This document shows, one piece after another, positions 34,149 to 42,952 of a stretch of DNA of 64,000 nt. The notes under the pieces are model-generated. The model did not search any database and was not told where the DNA came from. It saw only the letters and a list, made by a program, of their open reading frames with translations. The first letter of the stretch is position 1. The number at the start of each line of letters is the position of its first letter. Location of the stretch: the NCBI GenBank assembly GCA_002408085.1, contig DHQL01000011.1:276725-340724 (forward strand), given 5' to 3'. Position numbers and translations under genes: made by a program. This stretch comes from Spirochaeta sp. UBA5339. GTDB lineage: Bacteria > Spirochaetota > Spirochaetia > DSM-2461.

Positions 34149-35060
34149 TCAGAAGCCATAGAGCCCTCCGGGAAGATAGATATCCAGAAGGCAGAAGAGA
34201 AGCACCATAGGAGAAAGGATCTGATTCAGATGGTATGCCGCCAGGGGTATCCACTTTACATCCCCTTTCCAGGCCAGAATATGCTCGGCTGCAAGGATCA
34301 GCGCCGCCAGTGCAATACCGGCAGCAAACCATCCGCGCAGGGGGAAAAAATAGAGGTTTACACCAAAGAAAAAGACCGCACCCAGATGACTCAGGGCCGC
34401 AATGGCCAGAGCCCCTTTCCTGCCGAAACGGGCGGGCACCGAGTGGATGCCGTGGGCCCGGTCGTGCTGGATGTCCTGCAGGGCGTAGATAATATCGAAA
34501 CCCGCAATCCAGAGGGCCGCTGCCATGGTCAGGGGGAAGTAGCGTATCTCGAAGCGCCCTGTAAGGGCCAGAAAGCTCCCCATTACGGCGGCAGAGCATG
34601 TGACTCCCAGCCAGAAGTGACAGAGCCAGGTAAAGCGCTTGGTAAAGGAGTAGCCTCCGATCATCACAGCCCCCACAGGCACCAGCATCAGGCAGAGGGG
34701 ATTCAGCATGGCCGCGGCGACAACAAAGAGTACGCCGCAGACTGCCGTAAAGATCCAGAGGTCCTGGACCTTCACCCGCCCTGTGGGCAGATCACGCCCG
34801 GCGGTCCGGGGATTCTCGGCATCTATCTTCCTGTCGATCAGACGGTTCAGGGCGTTGGCCCCATTCCGTGCGGCAAAGACCGCTACAATAATCCATAGCA
34901 CTGTACTTAGAGCCGGACGGCCTCCGCTTTCCAGAAGGAAGGCGCAGACAGCCAGAGGCAGGGAGAAGAGGGTGTGCTCAAGCATGACAGCCCGGCTTAT
35001 CCCCTGTCCCCTCTTCAGCTCGCGGCCGACAACCGTCCGGATGCCGGATGCCTTAATCAA
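34149..35060 (-). CDS. ubiA: UbiA-family prenyltransferase
   Basis: About 303 residues with nine or so hydrophobic segments and both aspartate-rich motifs: NALNRLIDRKIDAENPRT and, later, DIQHDRAHGIHSVPARFG. It prenylates an aromatic acid such as 4-hydroxybenzoate or a naphthoate in the membrane. The start is TTG at 35060, with AAGGAG 7 nt upstream, overlapping the UbiD stop by 8 bp; a longer ATG start (35084) is less likely. It belongs with UbiD (menaquinone or ubiquinone type; MqnP-like is plausible). Substrate is inferred. Confidence 0.92.
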   Translation of the reverse strand: MIKASGIRTVVGRELKRGQGISRAVMLEHTLFSLPLAVCAFLLESGGRPALSTVLWIIVAVFAARNGANALNRLIDRKIDAENPRTAGRDLPTGRVKVQDLWIFTAVCGVLFVVAAAMLNPLCLMLVPVGAVMIGGYSFTKRFTWLCHFWLGVTCSAAVMGSFLALTGRFEIRYFPLTMAAALWIAGFDIIYALQDIQHDRAHGIHSVPARFGRKGALAIAALSHLGAVFFFGVNLYFFPLRGWFAAGIALAALILAAEHILAWKGDVKWIPLAAYHLNQILSPMVLLFCLLDIYLPGGLYGF

Positions 35061-36501
35061 GTCCCAGCTCCTTCCACATCTCATCTACCTTTGCCTTCAC
35101 ATCATCACTCATTACGATGTCCTCGGGCCACTCGCGGTGGTGATCGTCGAGGGCATTCTTGCGGGTGGCGTCGATTCCCAGTCTGGTTCCGAAACGGGCC
35201 CGGGGAGAGGCGTGGTCCAGTGCATCAAGGGGTCCTTTGCTCATAATAAGGTCGCGCTCGGCGTCAATATTGTTGAATACCTTCCACATTACGTGGCTCA
35301 GATTCTGAACATCCACATCGTGGTCAACAACGATAATCATCTTGGTGTACATCATCTGTCCCAGTCCCCAGAGACTGTTCAGGACCTTGTGGACCTGACC
35401 GGAGTAGCGCTTCTCGATGGAGATAATGGCGCAGTTGTGGAAGACTCCCTCCAGGGGAAGGTTCATATCCACAATCTCGGGGTGCATCTTCTTGATAAGA
35501 GGGAGGAAGATCCGTTCTGTGGCCTTGGCCATATAACAGTCCTCCATGGGAGGTTGACCTACGATGGTGGCGGGGAAGACGGGATTCTTCCGGTGGGTGA
35601 TACAGGTTACGTGAAAGACGGGATAATCGTCGGCCAGTGAGTAATATCCCGTATGGTCGCCGAAGGGTCCCTCTCTTCTCAGGGGTTCTTCGGGATCGAT
35701 GTATCCTTCGATAATAAACTCCGCATTGGCGGGAACCTGAAGGTCATTGGTCACACACTTGACCGTCTCTACGGGCTTGCCTCTCAGGTACCCTGCAAAA
35801 AAGAGTTCGTTGATTCCCTCAGGGAGAGGTGCGGTTGCTGAGTATGTTACGGCGGGGTCATCACCCAGGGCCACGGCCACGGGCATCTTCTCGCCCCGTT
35901 CCTTGTACTTCTTAAAATAGTGGGCGCCGTCCTTGTGGTGGTGCCAGTGCATCCCCGTGGTTTTGCTGTCGAAGACCTGCATCCGATACATACCCATATT
36001 GTGGGCACCGGTATCGGGGTCCTTTGTAATTACCAGGGGAAGTGTAAAGAAGGGTCCGCCGTCGCCGGGCCAGCAGGTCAGGACGGGGAGCTTTGTCAGG
36101 TCGGGGTCCTTGTTCACCACCTGCTGACAGGGGGCGGATAGAACTTTGTGGGGAAGAAAGAGACGGGCCCATTTGATCTTGGGAAAGAAGCTCATAATGT
36201 CGAGCTTCCTCATCTGGCTGAAGGCCCATTCCATCAGGTCATCCAGCTCTTCGGCCTTCTCGTCCAGGGTCTTTGCACCCAGGGCCATGGCCATACGCTC
36301 GTATGTACCCATCGCATTAATCAGGACCGGGAACTCCGATCCTTCCACATTTTCAAAAAGCAGAGCAGGTCCATACTGCTTGCTTACTCTGTCTGTTATT
36401 TCGGTAATCTCCAGATTGGAGCTGACGGGGGTGCTGATTCTTTTCAGTTCGCCGGCTTTTTCAAGTTTGGAGATAAAATCCTGCAAGTTTTTATATGCCA
36501 T
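35053..36501 (-). CDS. ubiD: UbiD-family prenylated-FMN decarboxylase
   Basis: 482 residues matching UbiD/MqnL decarboxylases: SNLEITEITDRVSKQYGPAL, the ELFFAGYLRGKPVE segment, GYIDPEEPLRREGPFGDHTG with the catalytic E-x-P-region glutamates, and VVDHDVDVQNLSHVMWKVFN. It decarboxylates a prenylated aromatic acid using prenyl-FMN made by UbiX, which is not in the window. The next gene, UbiA, overlaps it. A -35/-10 pair with TATAAT 7 nt before the ATG suggests a leaderless transcript of its own. The role in quinone assembly is inferred. Confidence 0.93.
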   Translation of the reverse strand: MAYKNLQDFISKLEKAGELKRISTPVSSNLEITEITDRVSKQYGPALLFENVEGSEFPVLINAMGTYERMAMALGAKTLDEKAEELDDLMEWAFSQMRKLDIMSFFPKIKWARLFLPHKVLSAPCQQVVNKDPDLTKLPVLTCWPGDGGPFFTLPLVITKDPDTGAHNMGMYRMQVFDSKTTGMHWHHHKDGAHYFKKYKERGEKMPVAVALGDDPAVTYSATAPLPEGINELFFAGYLRGKPVETVKCVTNDLQVPANAEFIIEGYIDPEEPLRREGPFGDHTGYYSLADDYPVFHVTCITHRKNPVFPATIVGQPPMEDCYMAKATERIFLPLIKKMHPEIVDMNLPLEGVFHNCAIISIEKRYSGQVHKVLNSLWGLGQMMYTKMIIVVDHDVDVQNLSHVMWKVFNNIDAERDLIMSKGPLDALDHASPRARFGTRLGIDATRKNALDDHHREWPEDIVMSDDVKAKVDEMWKELGLD

Positions 36502-36508
36502 AAGCCCG

Positions 36509-36537
36509 ATTATAGTGAGAGTGACTCAGGACGTCCA
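36509..36537 (-). promoter_or_regulatory. Predicted promoter of ubiD, giving a leaderless transcript
   Basis: On the minus strand, -35 TGGACG (36532-36537) and -10 TATAAT (36509-36514) are 17 nt apart, and the -10 box ends 7 nt before the ATG. The start site would lie at the ATG, with no ribosome-binding site. Confidence 0.55.
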
Positions 36538-36619
36538 CAGCCCCCGGGGACTTAATGCAAACACATTTGGTAAAAACACTTACATTCCATACGGAATGCT
36601 TTTGATGAGGGGGATGAAG

Positions 36620-36646
36620 AAAAAAAACGCCCCTCTGTGAGGGGCG
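36620..36646 (-). terminator. Rho-independent terminator after the ABC binding protein gene
   Basis: A perfect 8-bp stem, CGCCCCTC/GAGGGGCG with a 3-nt loop (36628-36646), is followed on the minus strand by eight T residues. It ends the transcript of the binding protein and separates it from ubiD. Confidence 0.93.
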
Positions 36647-36661
36647 GAATAATCAGAAAAA

Positions 36662-37522
36662 TCAGCGGATTACAAGATCCTCGTAGCTGACAGAGTGGTT
36701 GAGGCCGTACTTGGCTTCATACCACTCCAGGATGGCCTCAACAGTTGCCTCGGGGGGCAGCATGATGGGACGCAGTTCTGGCACCGGATAGGGGTACTCG
36801 GGATCGTCGGGAAGACGGATCTGCTCAAGAAGGAGGCCTCTGAATGCCTCCGGATCGGCGTTGATGGTCTCAACAGCCTCATTCCATGCCTTGGCGAAAG
36901 CAGCGATCTTCCCGGGGTTTTCCTCGGCAAAGTCCTGCATAAAGGCGAGGACCGCTGGCTCCAGTCCCGTACCCAGCTGATCAGCCACTACGGGATAGTC
37001 ATGACTCAGAAGGGGCCATGCCATGGCGTCTGTCAGACAGGCCAGAGGAAGCTGACCACCCCGGAGCATCTCCATTCTGACAGGAACCTGGGGTACGGAG
37101 ATCTTCTCCACTTCCCGGCCCGCTGCCAGCTGGTCCACCATAAACTCTATGACAGTGTTCTCTGAGAGTCCTACTTCCCAGGGCTCGCTTCCGTCAAAAT
37201 CGGGATTCCCGACCAGCATAAAGCGGCTCTCGGTAATGGTAAGAACCTTCTGGGGCATACCGTTCTGACCAAAGGAGACAACCGCCACCAGGTCGGTCAT
37301 AATACCGTCAAGCTCACCGGCCTGAACGGCCATGTCCCGCTCCCGGGCGCTCATAAAGGGAACCAGTTCAACTCCTTCCATAAGAAGAAGGGGAAGGGCT
37401 CCGGCATCGGGCATAATACCGATGCGGATGGGTGCTTCTGCTGAAGCGTCCTCTTTCTGCCCGGAGGCAGAGAGGCTGAATACCGCCGTCAGGGCGATAA
37501 AGAGTATTAATAACTTTTTCAT
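36662..37522 (-). CDS. ABC transporter substrate-binding protein (SsuA/ThiY-like)
   Basis: 286 residues with an N-terminal signal peptide (MKKLLILFIALTAVFSLSAS, then GQKEDA) and a two-lobed binding domain of the type used by aromatic, sulfonate or pyrimidine importers (IRIGIMPDAGALPLLL, LDGIMTDLVAVVSF, VGLSENTVIEFMVDQL). No lipobox cysteine is seen. It is the likely partner of the ATPase and permease at 32.6-34.1 kb, although UbiA and UbiD lie between. The ligand may be an aromatic precursor. The aminotransferase gene overlaps its start by 4 bp. Confidence 0.88.
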   Translation of the reverse strand: MKKLLILFIALTAVFSLSASGQKEDASAEAPIRIGIMPDAGALPLLLMEGVELVPFMSARERDMAVQAGELDGIMTDLVAVVSFGQNGMPQKVLTITESRFMLVGNPDFDGSEPWEVGLSENTVIEFMVDQLAAGREVEKISVPQVPVRMEMLRGGQLPLACLTDAMAWPLLSHDYPVVADQLGTGLEPAVLAFMQDFAEENPGKIAAFAKAWNEAVETINADPEAFRGLLLEQIRLPDDPEYPYPVPELRPIMLPPEATVEAILEWYEAKYGLNHSVSYEDLVIR

Positions 37523-38823
37523 TCAACTGTCCTGATAATTGATTTTAGATTTGCAAGCATGTCTTCTATGACGTCTGTGCCTATTACAAGGGGAGGCTGG
37601 AAGGCCAGCACATCCCGTCCGAGACCGTTCTTTCCGATCAGAAAGCCCCGGTCCTTCATTGCCTCAAGTACGATGTCCGTAAATACGGCGGGATCATCCT
37701 TGTCGCTGCTTCCGGGTCCGGGCAGTACAGGGAGTCCCTGCATCAGTCCCATTCCCCTGGGTGAACCGACTCTGGATGAGAGGGCGGCAATCTCCTCCAG
37801 CCCATTCCTGAGGATATCTCCCTTCTCACAGGCCTGTTCCGCAAGGTTTTCGGAAGCAATAAAGTCGAGAACTCCGAGAGCCGCCTGACAGGAGACAGGG
37901 TTTCCCCCAAGGGTTGAAGCCGAGGGCCTGGTAAAGCAGGAGGCCACCTCGTCGTTTGAGGCGAAAAAACCGATGGGAAAGCCGTTCCCCAGGGCCTTGG
38001 CTCCGGTAATGATATCGGGAACAATGCCGTAGTGCTCGATGGCAAACATCTTCCCTGTCCGGGCAAAGCCGGTCTGAATCTCATCGCTGATGAGAAGGAT
38101 CGTCTTCTGCTTCATCAGATCCGTCAGCCCGTCGAAGAAGTCGGTTGGAAGAGGTCTGATACCGCCGTTGCCCTGAATCGGCTCAACCAGAAGAGCGGCT
38201 ATTTTATCACCCCTCTCTTCAATGATTCTCTTTACCTCTGATGCATCGGCGGCAAAGTGTACTGGGATATCATCAATAAAGGGATCGGTCCTCCACATGG
38301 GGATGCCGTTGGCCCCCGAGGTGAGGAAAGTCCTGCCGTGAAGGCTGTTCCCCAGGGCGATAAACTCGCGCTTTCCCGTATACATCCTTGCCAGAAGCAT
38401 GGCGCCCTCATTGGCCTCGGAACCTGAGTTGCAGAAGAAGCTCCGCTTCAGATCTCCCGGCAGAACACCGGCGAGTTTTTCGGCAAGGTCTACCACCGGC
38501 TGGGTAATATAGATGGAGGTAGTATGCTGCAGAGTCTGAAGCTGCTCCATCACCCTGGCGTTGATGGTCTCGTTGCAGTGACCGCAGCTCATAACCGAGA
38601 CTCCCGCAAAGAAGTCGGCGTAGGATTTCCCCTCACTGTCAAAGAGGACGGCACCCTTTCCCTTTACGATCTGGGGAGGTTTTTTATAAAAGTTGAAGGA
38701 GCATGGCATCAGGTACTCATTCTTCTTTTCGATGACCGCGTCGGACCCGATATAGGGCCCGCTGGCTCTGCCGGACACAGCGGCCGGGCTGCCTGCGGAA
38801 GAATCAGAATTGATGGGCGCCAT
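37519..38823 (-). CDS. Class III PLP-dependent aminotransferase (AGXT2/acetylornithine-type)
   Basis: 434 residues from ATG 38823, which has GGAGG 8 nt upstream. A longer frame back to 38991 would lie inside the U32 gene and is rejected. The fold-type I motifs are GSEANEGAMLLAR, LLISDEIQTGFARTGKMFAI and the PLP-binding lysine in DIITGAKALGNGFPIGFF. It moves an amino group between an omega-amino compound and a keto acid; AGXT2, ornithine and 4-aminobutyrate types are all possible. It lies between the U32 and binding-protein genes and overlaps both. Confidence 0.9.
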   Translation of the reverse strand: MAPINSDSSAGSPAAVSGRASGPYIGSDAVIEKKNEYLMPCSFNFYKKPPQIVKGKGAVLFDSEGKSYADFFAGVSVMSCGHCNETINARVMEQLQTLQHTTSIYITQPVVDLAEKLAGVLPGDLKRSFFCNSGSEANEGAMLLARMYTGKREFIALGNSLHGRTFLTSGANGIPMWRTDPFIDDIPVHFAADASEVKRIIEERGDKIAALLVEPIQGNGGIRPLPTDFFDGLTDLMKQKTILLISDEIQTGFARTGKMFAIEHYGIVPDIITGAKALGNGFPIGFFASNDEVASCFTRPSASTLGGNPVSCQAALGVLDFIASENLAEQACEKGDILRNGLEEIAALSSRVGSPRGMGLMQGLPVLPGPGSSDKDDPAVFTDIVLEAMKDRGFLIGKNGLGRDVLAFQPPLVIGTDVIEDMLANLKSIIRTVE

Positions 38824-40690
38824 AGGTAAATCCTCCTGCTGTCGATTCAAGGCTTTCAAAGAGCTCCCCTCCCCTTTCGGAATGGTCCAGAGCCTGTCTG
38901 TACAACTCAACCAGAGCCCTGGTATCTTCCAGGGTGTAGGCCTGCAGTTCCAGACGGAAACTTCTGTATCCACCGTCAATGAGTCCGGCAAGCCGGGGCA
39001 GAAGACAGAGCTCCTTGTGGGGCAGCAGATGGCTGCGTTCCCACCAGTCTCTGCGGACAGTCAGCCTGGAGACCTCAGTCTCGAGAGCGCTGCTGTTCTC
39101 CCCGGTCCCGCTGATATCATGGTCCATATACATCACTGCCGGAAGCCCGTGAACAATAACCTCACCGGTTACGTCCGTTCCGGCGGTCTTCGCATCCCCG
39201 GGCAGGGCCTTCAGAGATTCATAGGGCAGCTCAAGAGAGGGAGTCCATCCCGATGCACCGTGGGATGCAAAGAAAGCGGCGGCCTCTCCATTGTAGATGT
39301 TCATGGAACTGTCGCAGACCAGAGCACAGGCTTCTGTATCGATGTATTCAAAAGCACCGGAGTGTCCGGCAAGAACTCCCGCAATGGGAGGGTTCTGTGC
39401 AAAGTACTCTCTTAAAAGGATTCCCTGCCTGTCATTGGTCATCCTGGGCAGAGCCAGATAGAGCTCGGCGTCTTCAGATCTGCACTGCAGTGAGAGTTCT
39501 TCAATCTCCTTTAATGAAGCGGGTCTTTCGGGGGCATAGGGCTCCAGGGAGAGATAGATCCGGGAGGCTCCCGCTTCCATGGCGGCCCGTGCCTGTCCGG
39601 TAGAGTTTACCCGTACAGACAGTTTCAGATCCGAAGGCTTAACTCCGGCAGAGAATATCTCTTCAGCTCCCGCAGAGGGATCAGCATCCCTCTCTTTAGT
39701 CGGGGTGCTGAACATCTTTCCAGTGGAGTAGAACTTGCCCGAGCCCTCGCCTCTTGTATTGATGTTTTCAATACCCGGTTTCCCGAAGGCGTACCCCGTG
39801 GAGAAGTCTCTCTTTTTAAAGGCTTCCATGTCCTCGGCATCCGCCCTGTCCCCGCCGACGGGATCGGCAAGAAAACGGTCGATGGCCTCACCATAGCGGT
39901 TTACCAGGTCGACAACGAACTCCTTGTTCCGCATCCGTCCCTCAATCTTAAAGGACGAAACCCCGGCGGTGATCATATCACCCATATGACTGTAGAGATT
40001 CATATCCTTTACGGCCAGAGGAAAGGGTTTATTATAAATGGAATCTGAGCTCATAGCCGGGTTGGAGAAGGGCCAGCGGCAGGGCTTGAGGCAGCGGCCC
40101 CGGTTACTGGACATGCCGAAGAGCCAGGAGCTGTAGAGGCACTGAGCCCCGTGGCAGACACACATATCGCCATGGGTAAAGTATTCCAGTTCCACACTGG
40201 TCTGCTCCGACAGAAGACGGACTTCATCCAGAGTATTCTCCCGTGAGAGAACCACCCGGTCCACTCCCTGACGCTCCAGAAAACGGATCATATCGATGTT
40301 GTGAACATTCATCATCACCGAAGCGTGCATGGGCAGTGTAATGCCCATCTTCTTTGCCAGGGAGAGAATCGCCATATCCTGAACAATCAGGGCATGGGGC
40401 TGCAGCTCCTGAAGAAAGGCCAGATACTCTTCAGCCTGACTCATCTCTGAGGGGTCAATAAGACTGTTTACGGTGATATAAAGTTTTTTGCTGTTTTCGT
40501 TGGCAAGGGCCACGGCGTCCTTCAGCTCATCATTGCTGAAGTTATAGCCCTTGCGGATCATCCTCATATTAAGAACCTGTCCGCCGCAGTAGACGGCATC
40601 ACAGGAACTGCGGATCACATCCTTATAAATATCGAAGTTTCCCGCGGGAGCCAGCAGCTCCAGGGGTCTTCCATTGAAATTTCGAACCAT
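38804..40690 (-). CDS. U32-family peptidase/RNA-hydroxylation protein (RlhA/TrhP-like)
   Basis: 628 residues with the U32 motif (ELEYFTHGDMCVCHGAQCLY, then SNRGRCLKPCRWPF), an N-terminal ELLAPAGNFDIYKDVI TIM-barrel-like domain and a second C-terminal domain of the longer members (about 330-628). Relatives RlhA and TrhP hydroxylate rRNA or tRNA, using prephenate-derived groups and iron-sulfur clusters, so this is more likely an RNA-modification enzyme than a protease. The cysteines in the motif fit. The end overlaps the aminotransferase gene by 20 bp. A promoter with TATAAT 7 nt before the ATG again suggests leaderless transcription. Confidence 0.9.
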   Translation of the reverse strand: MVRNFNGRPLELLAPAGNFDIYKDVIRSSCDAVYCGGQVLNMRMIRKGYNFSNDELKDAVALANENSKKLYITVNSLIDPSEMSQAEEYLAFLQELQPHALIVQDMAILSLAKKMGITLPMHASVMMNVHNIDMIRFLERQGVDRVVLSRENTLDEVRLLSEQTSVELEYFTHGDMCVCHGAQCLYSSWLFGMSSNRGRCLKPCRWPFSNPAMSSDSIYNKPFPLAVKDMNLYSHMGDMITAGVSSFKIEGRMRNKEFVVDLVNRYGEAIDRFLADPVGGDRADAEDMEAFKKRDFSTGYAFGKPGIENINTRGEGSGKFYSTGKMFSTPTKERDADPSAGAEEIFSAGVKPSDLKLSVRVNSTGQARAAMEAGASRIYLSLEPYAPERPASLKEIEELSLQCRSEDAELYLALPRMTNDRQGILLREYFAQNPPIAGVLAGHSGAFEYIDTEACALVCDSSMNIYNGEAAAFFASHGASGWTPSLELPYESLKALPGDAKTAGTDVTGEVIVHGLPAVMYMDHDISGTGENSSALETEVSRLTVRRDWWERSHLLPHKELCLLPRLAGLIDGGYRSFRLELQAYTLEDTRALVELYRQALDHSERGGELFESLESTAGGFTYGAHQF

Positions 40691-40697
40691 AGGGGCA

Positions 40698-40727
40698 ATT
40701 ATAGGGAATCCGGGGCATCCGTGTGAA
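40698..40727 (-). promoter_or_regulatory. Predicted promoter of the U32 gene, giving a leaderless transcript
   Basis: On the minus strand, -35 TTCACA (40722-40727) and -10 TATAAT (40698-40703) are 18 nt apart, and TATAAT ends 7 nt before the ATG at 40688-40690. There is no ribosome-binding site. Confidence 0.6.
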
Positions 40728-40773
40728 TACCATAGTCCCCCGATAATCTAAGGATTCAGGCAAAGTCCGGACT

Positions 40774-41490
40774 TTATTTCCCGTTCATGATTCCCTTGAG
40801 AAAACCGCTGATGCCGCTGCCGCTTTTGAGCTCCTCCATATCCGAGAATTCCAGCAGATTTTCCTCGTTTCCGGCCATCAGAAGAACATCGTTTTCAAGA
40901 AAAACATAGTCGGGAGTAACAAAGCTGTACTCCTGATTGGTCTTCTCTCCCCGGATGGCAACAACATTGAGATGCCGGATGTCCCGGATACCCGACTCCT
41001 TCACCATTTTACCGACAACAGCAGGGGGAGCCTTTACCTCCGCCAGAACCATCTCCTGACTCAGGGGCATGTAGCTGATCAGATGGGAGGTCATCAGAAT
41101 GGGAGCCAGACGCTGGGCGGCCTCCTTGTTGGGATAGATCACATGGTCGGCTCCGATCAGGTTCAGGATCTCGCCATGCTCCTCGGTCTCGGCCCGGACA
41201 AAGATCTTCTTTACTCCCAGCTTCTTCAGATAGTTGGTCACCAGAATGGAGACCTCAATCCTGTCGCCGGGATCTACAATAACCGCATCAATATCCGGAG
41301 GTATCAGCCGGCCTATGGTGGCTTCGTTCAGAACATCCGCAATAAAGGAGCGGTGAACCCTGTCCTTCCAGGCTTCAATGGTTGCCGGGTCCTTGTCGAT
41401 CAGAAGAATTTCGCACTCCTCCGATTCAATCTGTTCCAGAATACGTCTGGTAAAGGAGCTGAGTCCGATAATAGCAAACTGTTTTTTCAT
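40774..41490 (-). CDS. TrkA/KtrA-type potassium-uptake regulatory subunit
   Basis: 238 residues: an N-terminal RCK Rossmann domain (about 1-125) and a C-terminal TrkA_C domain (about 135-220: MVLAEVKAPPAVVGKMVKES). It gates a TrkH/KtrB channel by binding nucleotides in the cytoplasm. The glycine-rich loop is altered: most KtrA have GLGRFG, but here it is GLSSFT, so NAD(H)/ATP binding may differ. Downstream of trkH on the same strand, with 121 bp between. A 14-bp palindrome AAAGTCCGGACTTT spans its stop codon (40762-40775). Confidence 0.93.
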   Translation of the reverse strand: MKKQFAIIGLSSFTRRILEQIESEECEILLIDKDPATIEAWKDRVHRSFIADVLNEATIGRLIPPDIDAVIVDPGDRIEVSILVTNYLKKLGVKKIFVRAETEEHGEILNLIGADHVIYPNKEAAQRLAPILMTSHLISYMPLSQEMVLAEVKAPPAVVGKMVKESGIRDIRHLNVVAIRGEKTNQEYSFVTPDYVFLENDVLLMAGNEENLLEFSDMEELKSGSGISGFLKGIMNGK

Positions 41491-41611
41491 AGTTCATTCC
41501 TTTTCTTATCCGTGTTCGTCAGTGAAGCCTTTGCCTGCTGCAGATTTCACACCGGCGTCCAGGTCCGCCGGCGTTCCTGTTCCCCGGACACCTCCCGCCG
41601 AATGAATCCGG

Positions 41612-42943
41612 CTATCCGATCAGGACCTCTCCTTCGGGATAACGAATATTATATGCCCTGTCCGCCGAACTGACGGGGATAATTATGGCAAAGAGACCGA
41701 TACGGCCCGCAAACATTGTAACAATCAGGACCAGCTTGCTGAGAGCACTGAGATCAGAGGTAATCCCCATGCTGAGTCCGACAGTACCCAGAGCCGAGAC
41801 ACACTCGAAGAGGATCTCCCGGAACCCGGCACTGCTGTTCCAGTGAAGGCTCTCAAAGAGGGAAACCAGAAAGACCGACAGAAAGAGGATGGCCAGGGCC
41901 TTCATAAAGTAGAGCCCCGCCCGGGTCAGCAGATCCGTACTGATCCTTCTCTTCAGAAATGAGATCTCCCCGTGGTCATCGATGCCCTTGATAAAGACCA
42001 GTATCAGCAGAAACATGGTCGTCACCTTGATTCCTCCGGCGGTGGAGCTGGAGCCCCCGCCGATCAGCATCAGCACAAGATTCAGAAGGTATGAAGGCAG
42101 GGAGAACCCCGCCTGGTCCACCGTATTGAACCCTGCAGTCCTGGTGGTTATGGACTGAAAGAGAGCCGCACCCAGCGCCTCTGCCCCGTCCATATGGAGC
42201 AGCAGCCTGTTCCTCTCAATCAGATAGAAGACGACAAACCCGAGGGTCAGAAGGATCAGGGTGAATAAAAGCATAATCCGGCTGTGATACCGCAGCTTAA
42301 TCCTTCCCCGGGATCTCACAAAGCGGGCAATGTTCCAGAGCACCATAAACCCCATCCCACCGGTGATAATGAGAAAGGAGATTCCTGTCATCACAATGGA
42401 ATTACCCCGGAACCGGGTCAAAGAGTCGGGATAGAGGGAGAATCCTGCATTACAGAATGCCGAGATACCGTGAAAGACAGAGGAGAACAGGGGCCGGTCG
42501 ACCCCCGCCCTCAGCATCCCGGGATAGAGAAGAGCCATGCCGGTAATCTCCAGAATAAGGGTGGAAAACAGAATACGTCTGACAATCCTTTCGGGTTTCT
42601 GAATATGTTCGGAACCGTAATACTCCTGAATAATAGCCATATTGGAGAAGGAGAGACGGCTTCCGGGAAAAAAGAGGTAGAGGGTGGAGAATGTGATAAA
42701 TCCCAGTCCCCCCGCCTGTATCAGAAAAAGGAGGATGATCTGACCTGAAAAAGAGAAGCTTCCCGTATCCACGGTGGCAAGACCGGTCACACAGACCGCC
42801 GATACAGCCGTAAAGAGGGCATCCAGAACAGAGATTCTACCTTCCTGAAAGGAGGTGGGCAGCAGCAGAAGCAGGGTTCCCAGCACAATAAGGGTGATAA
42901 AATACAGAAAGAGAATTTGTTTGTCAGTCAGATGCTTTAACAC
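41612..42943 (-). CDS. TrkH/KtrB-type potassium transporter, membrane subunit
   Basis: 443 residues with the four-fold M1-P-M2 repeat and four filter-like loops: AVSAVCVTGLATVDTG, ISAFCNAGFSLYPDSL, SITTRTAGFNTVDQAGF and ECVSALGTVGLSMGITS. Each holds the conserved filter glycine. It moves K+ (with Na+ in KtrB relatives) across the inner membrane under control of the TrkA-type subunit. It starts 9 bp after the thioredoxin-like gene, so it is probably part of the same minus-strand operon with the HU fusion and DUF3108 genes. That operon pairing is unusual. Confidence 0.94.
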   Translation of the reverse strand: MLKHLTDKQILFLYFITLIVLGTLLLLLPTSFQEGRISVLDALFTAVSAVCVTGLATVDTGSFSFSGQIILLFLIQAGGLGFITFSTLYLFFPGSRLSFSNMAIIQEYYGSEHIQKPERIVRRILFSTLILEITGMALLYPGMLRAGVDRPLFSSVFHGISAFCNAGFSLYPDSLTRFRGNSIVMTGISFLIITGGMGFMVLWNIARFVRSRGRIKLRYHSRIMLLFTLILLTLGFVVFYLIERNRLLLHMDGAEALGAALFQSITTRTAGFNTVDQAGFSLPSYLLNLVLMLIGGGSSSTAGGIKVTTMFLLILVFIKGIDDHGEISFLKRRISTDLLTRAGLYFMKALAILFLSVFLVSLFESLHWNSSAGFREILFECVSALGTVGLSMGITSDLSALSKLVLIVTMFAGRIGLFAIIIPVSSADRAYNIRYPEGEVLIG

Positions 42944-42952
42944 TGCCGGCTT

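Noticed and set aside
38824..38991. N-terminal extension of the class III aminotransferase
   Set aside because: Lies inside the U32 gene in another frame; ATG 38823 has GGAGG at good spacing.
38804..40690. Collagenase-type protease
   Set aside because: The U32 label is historical; closest characterised relatives modify RNA, and the cysteine pattern fits an iron-sulfur protein.
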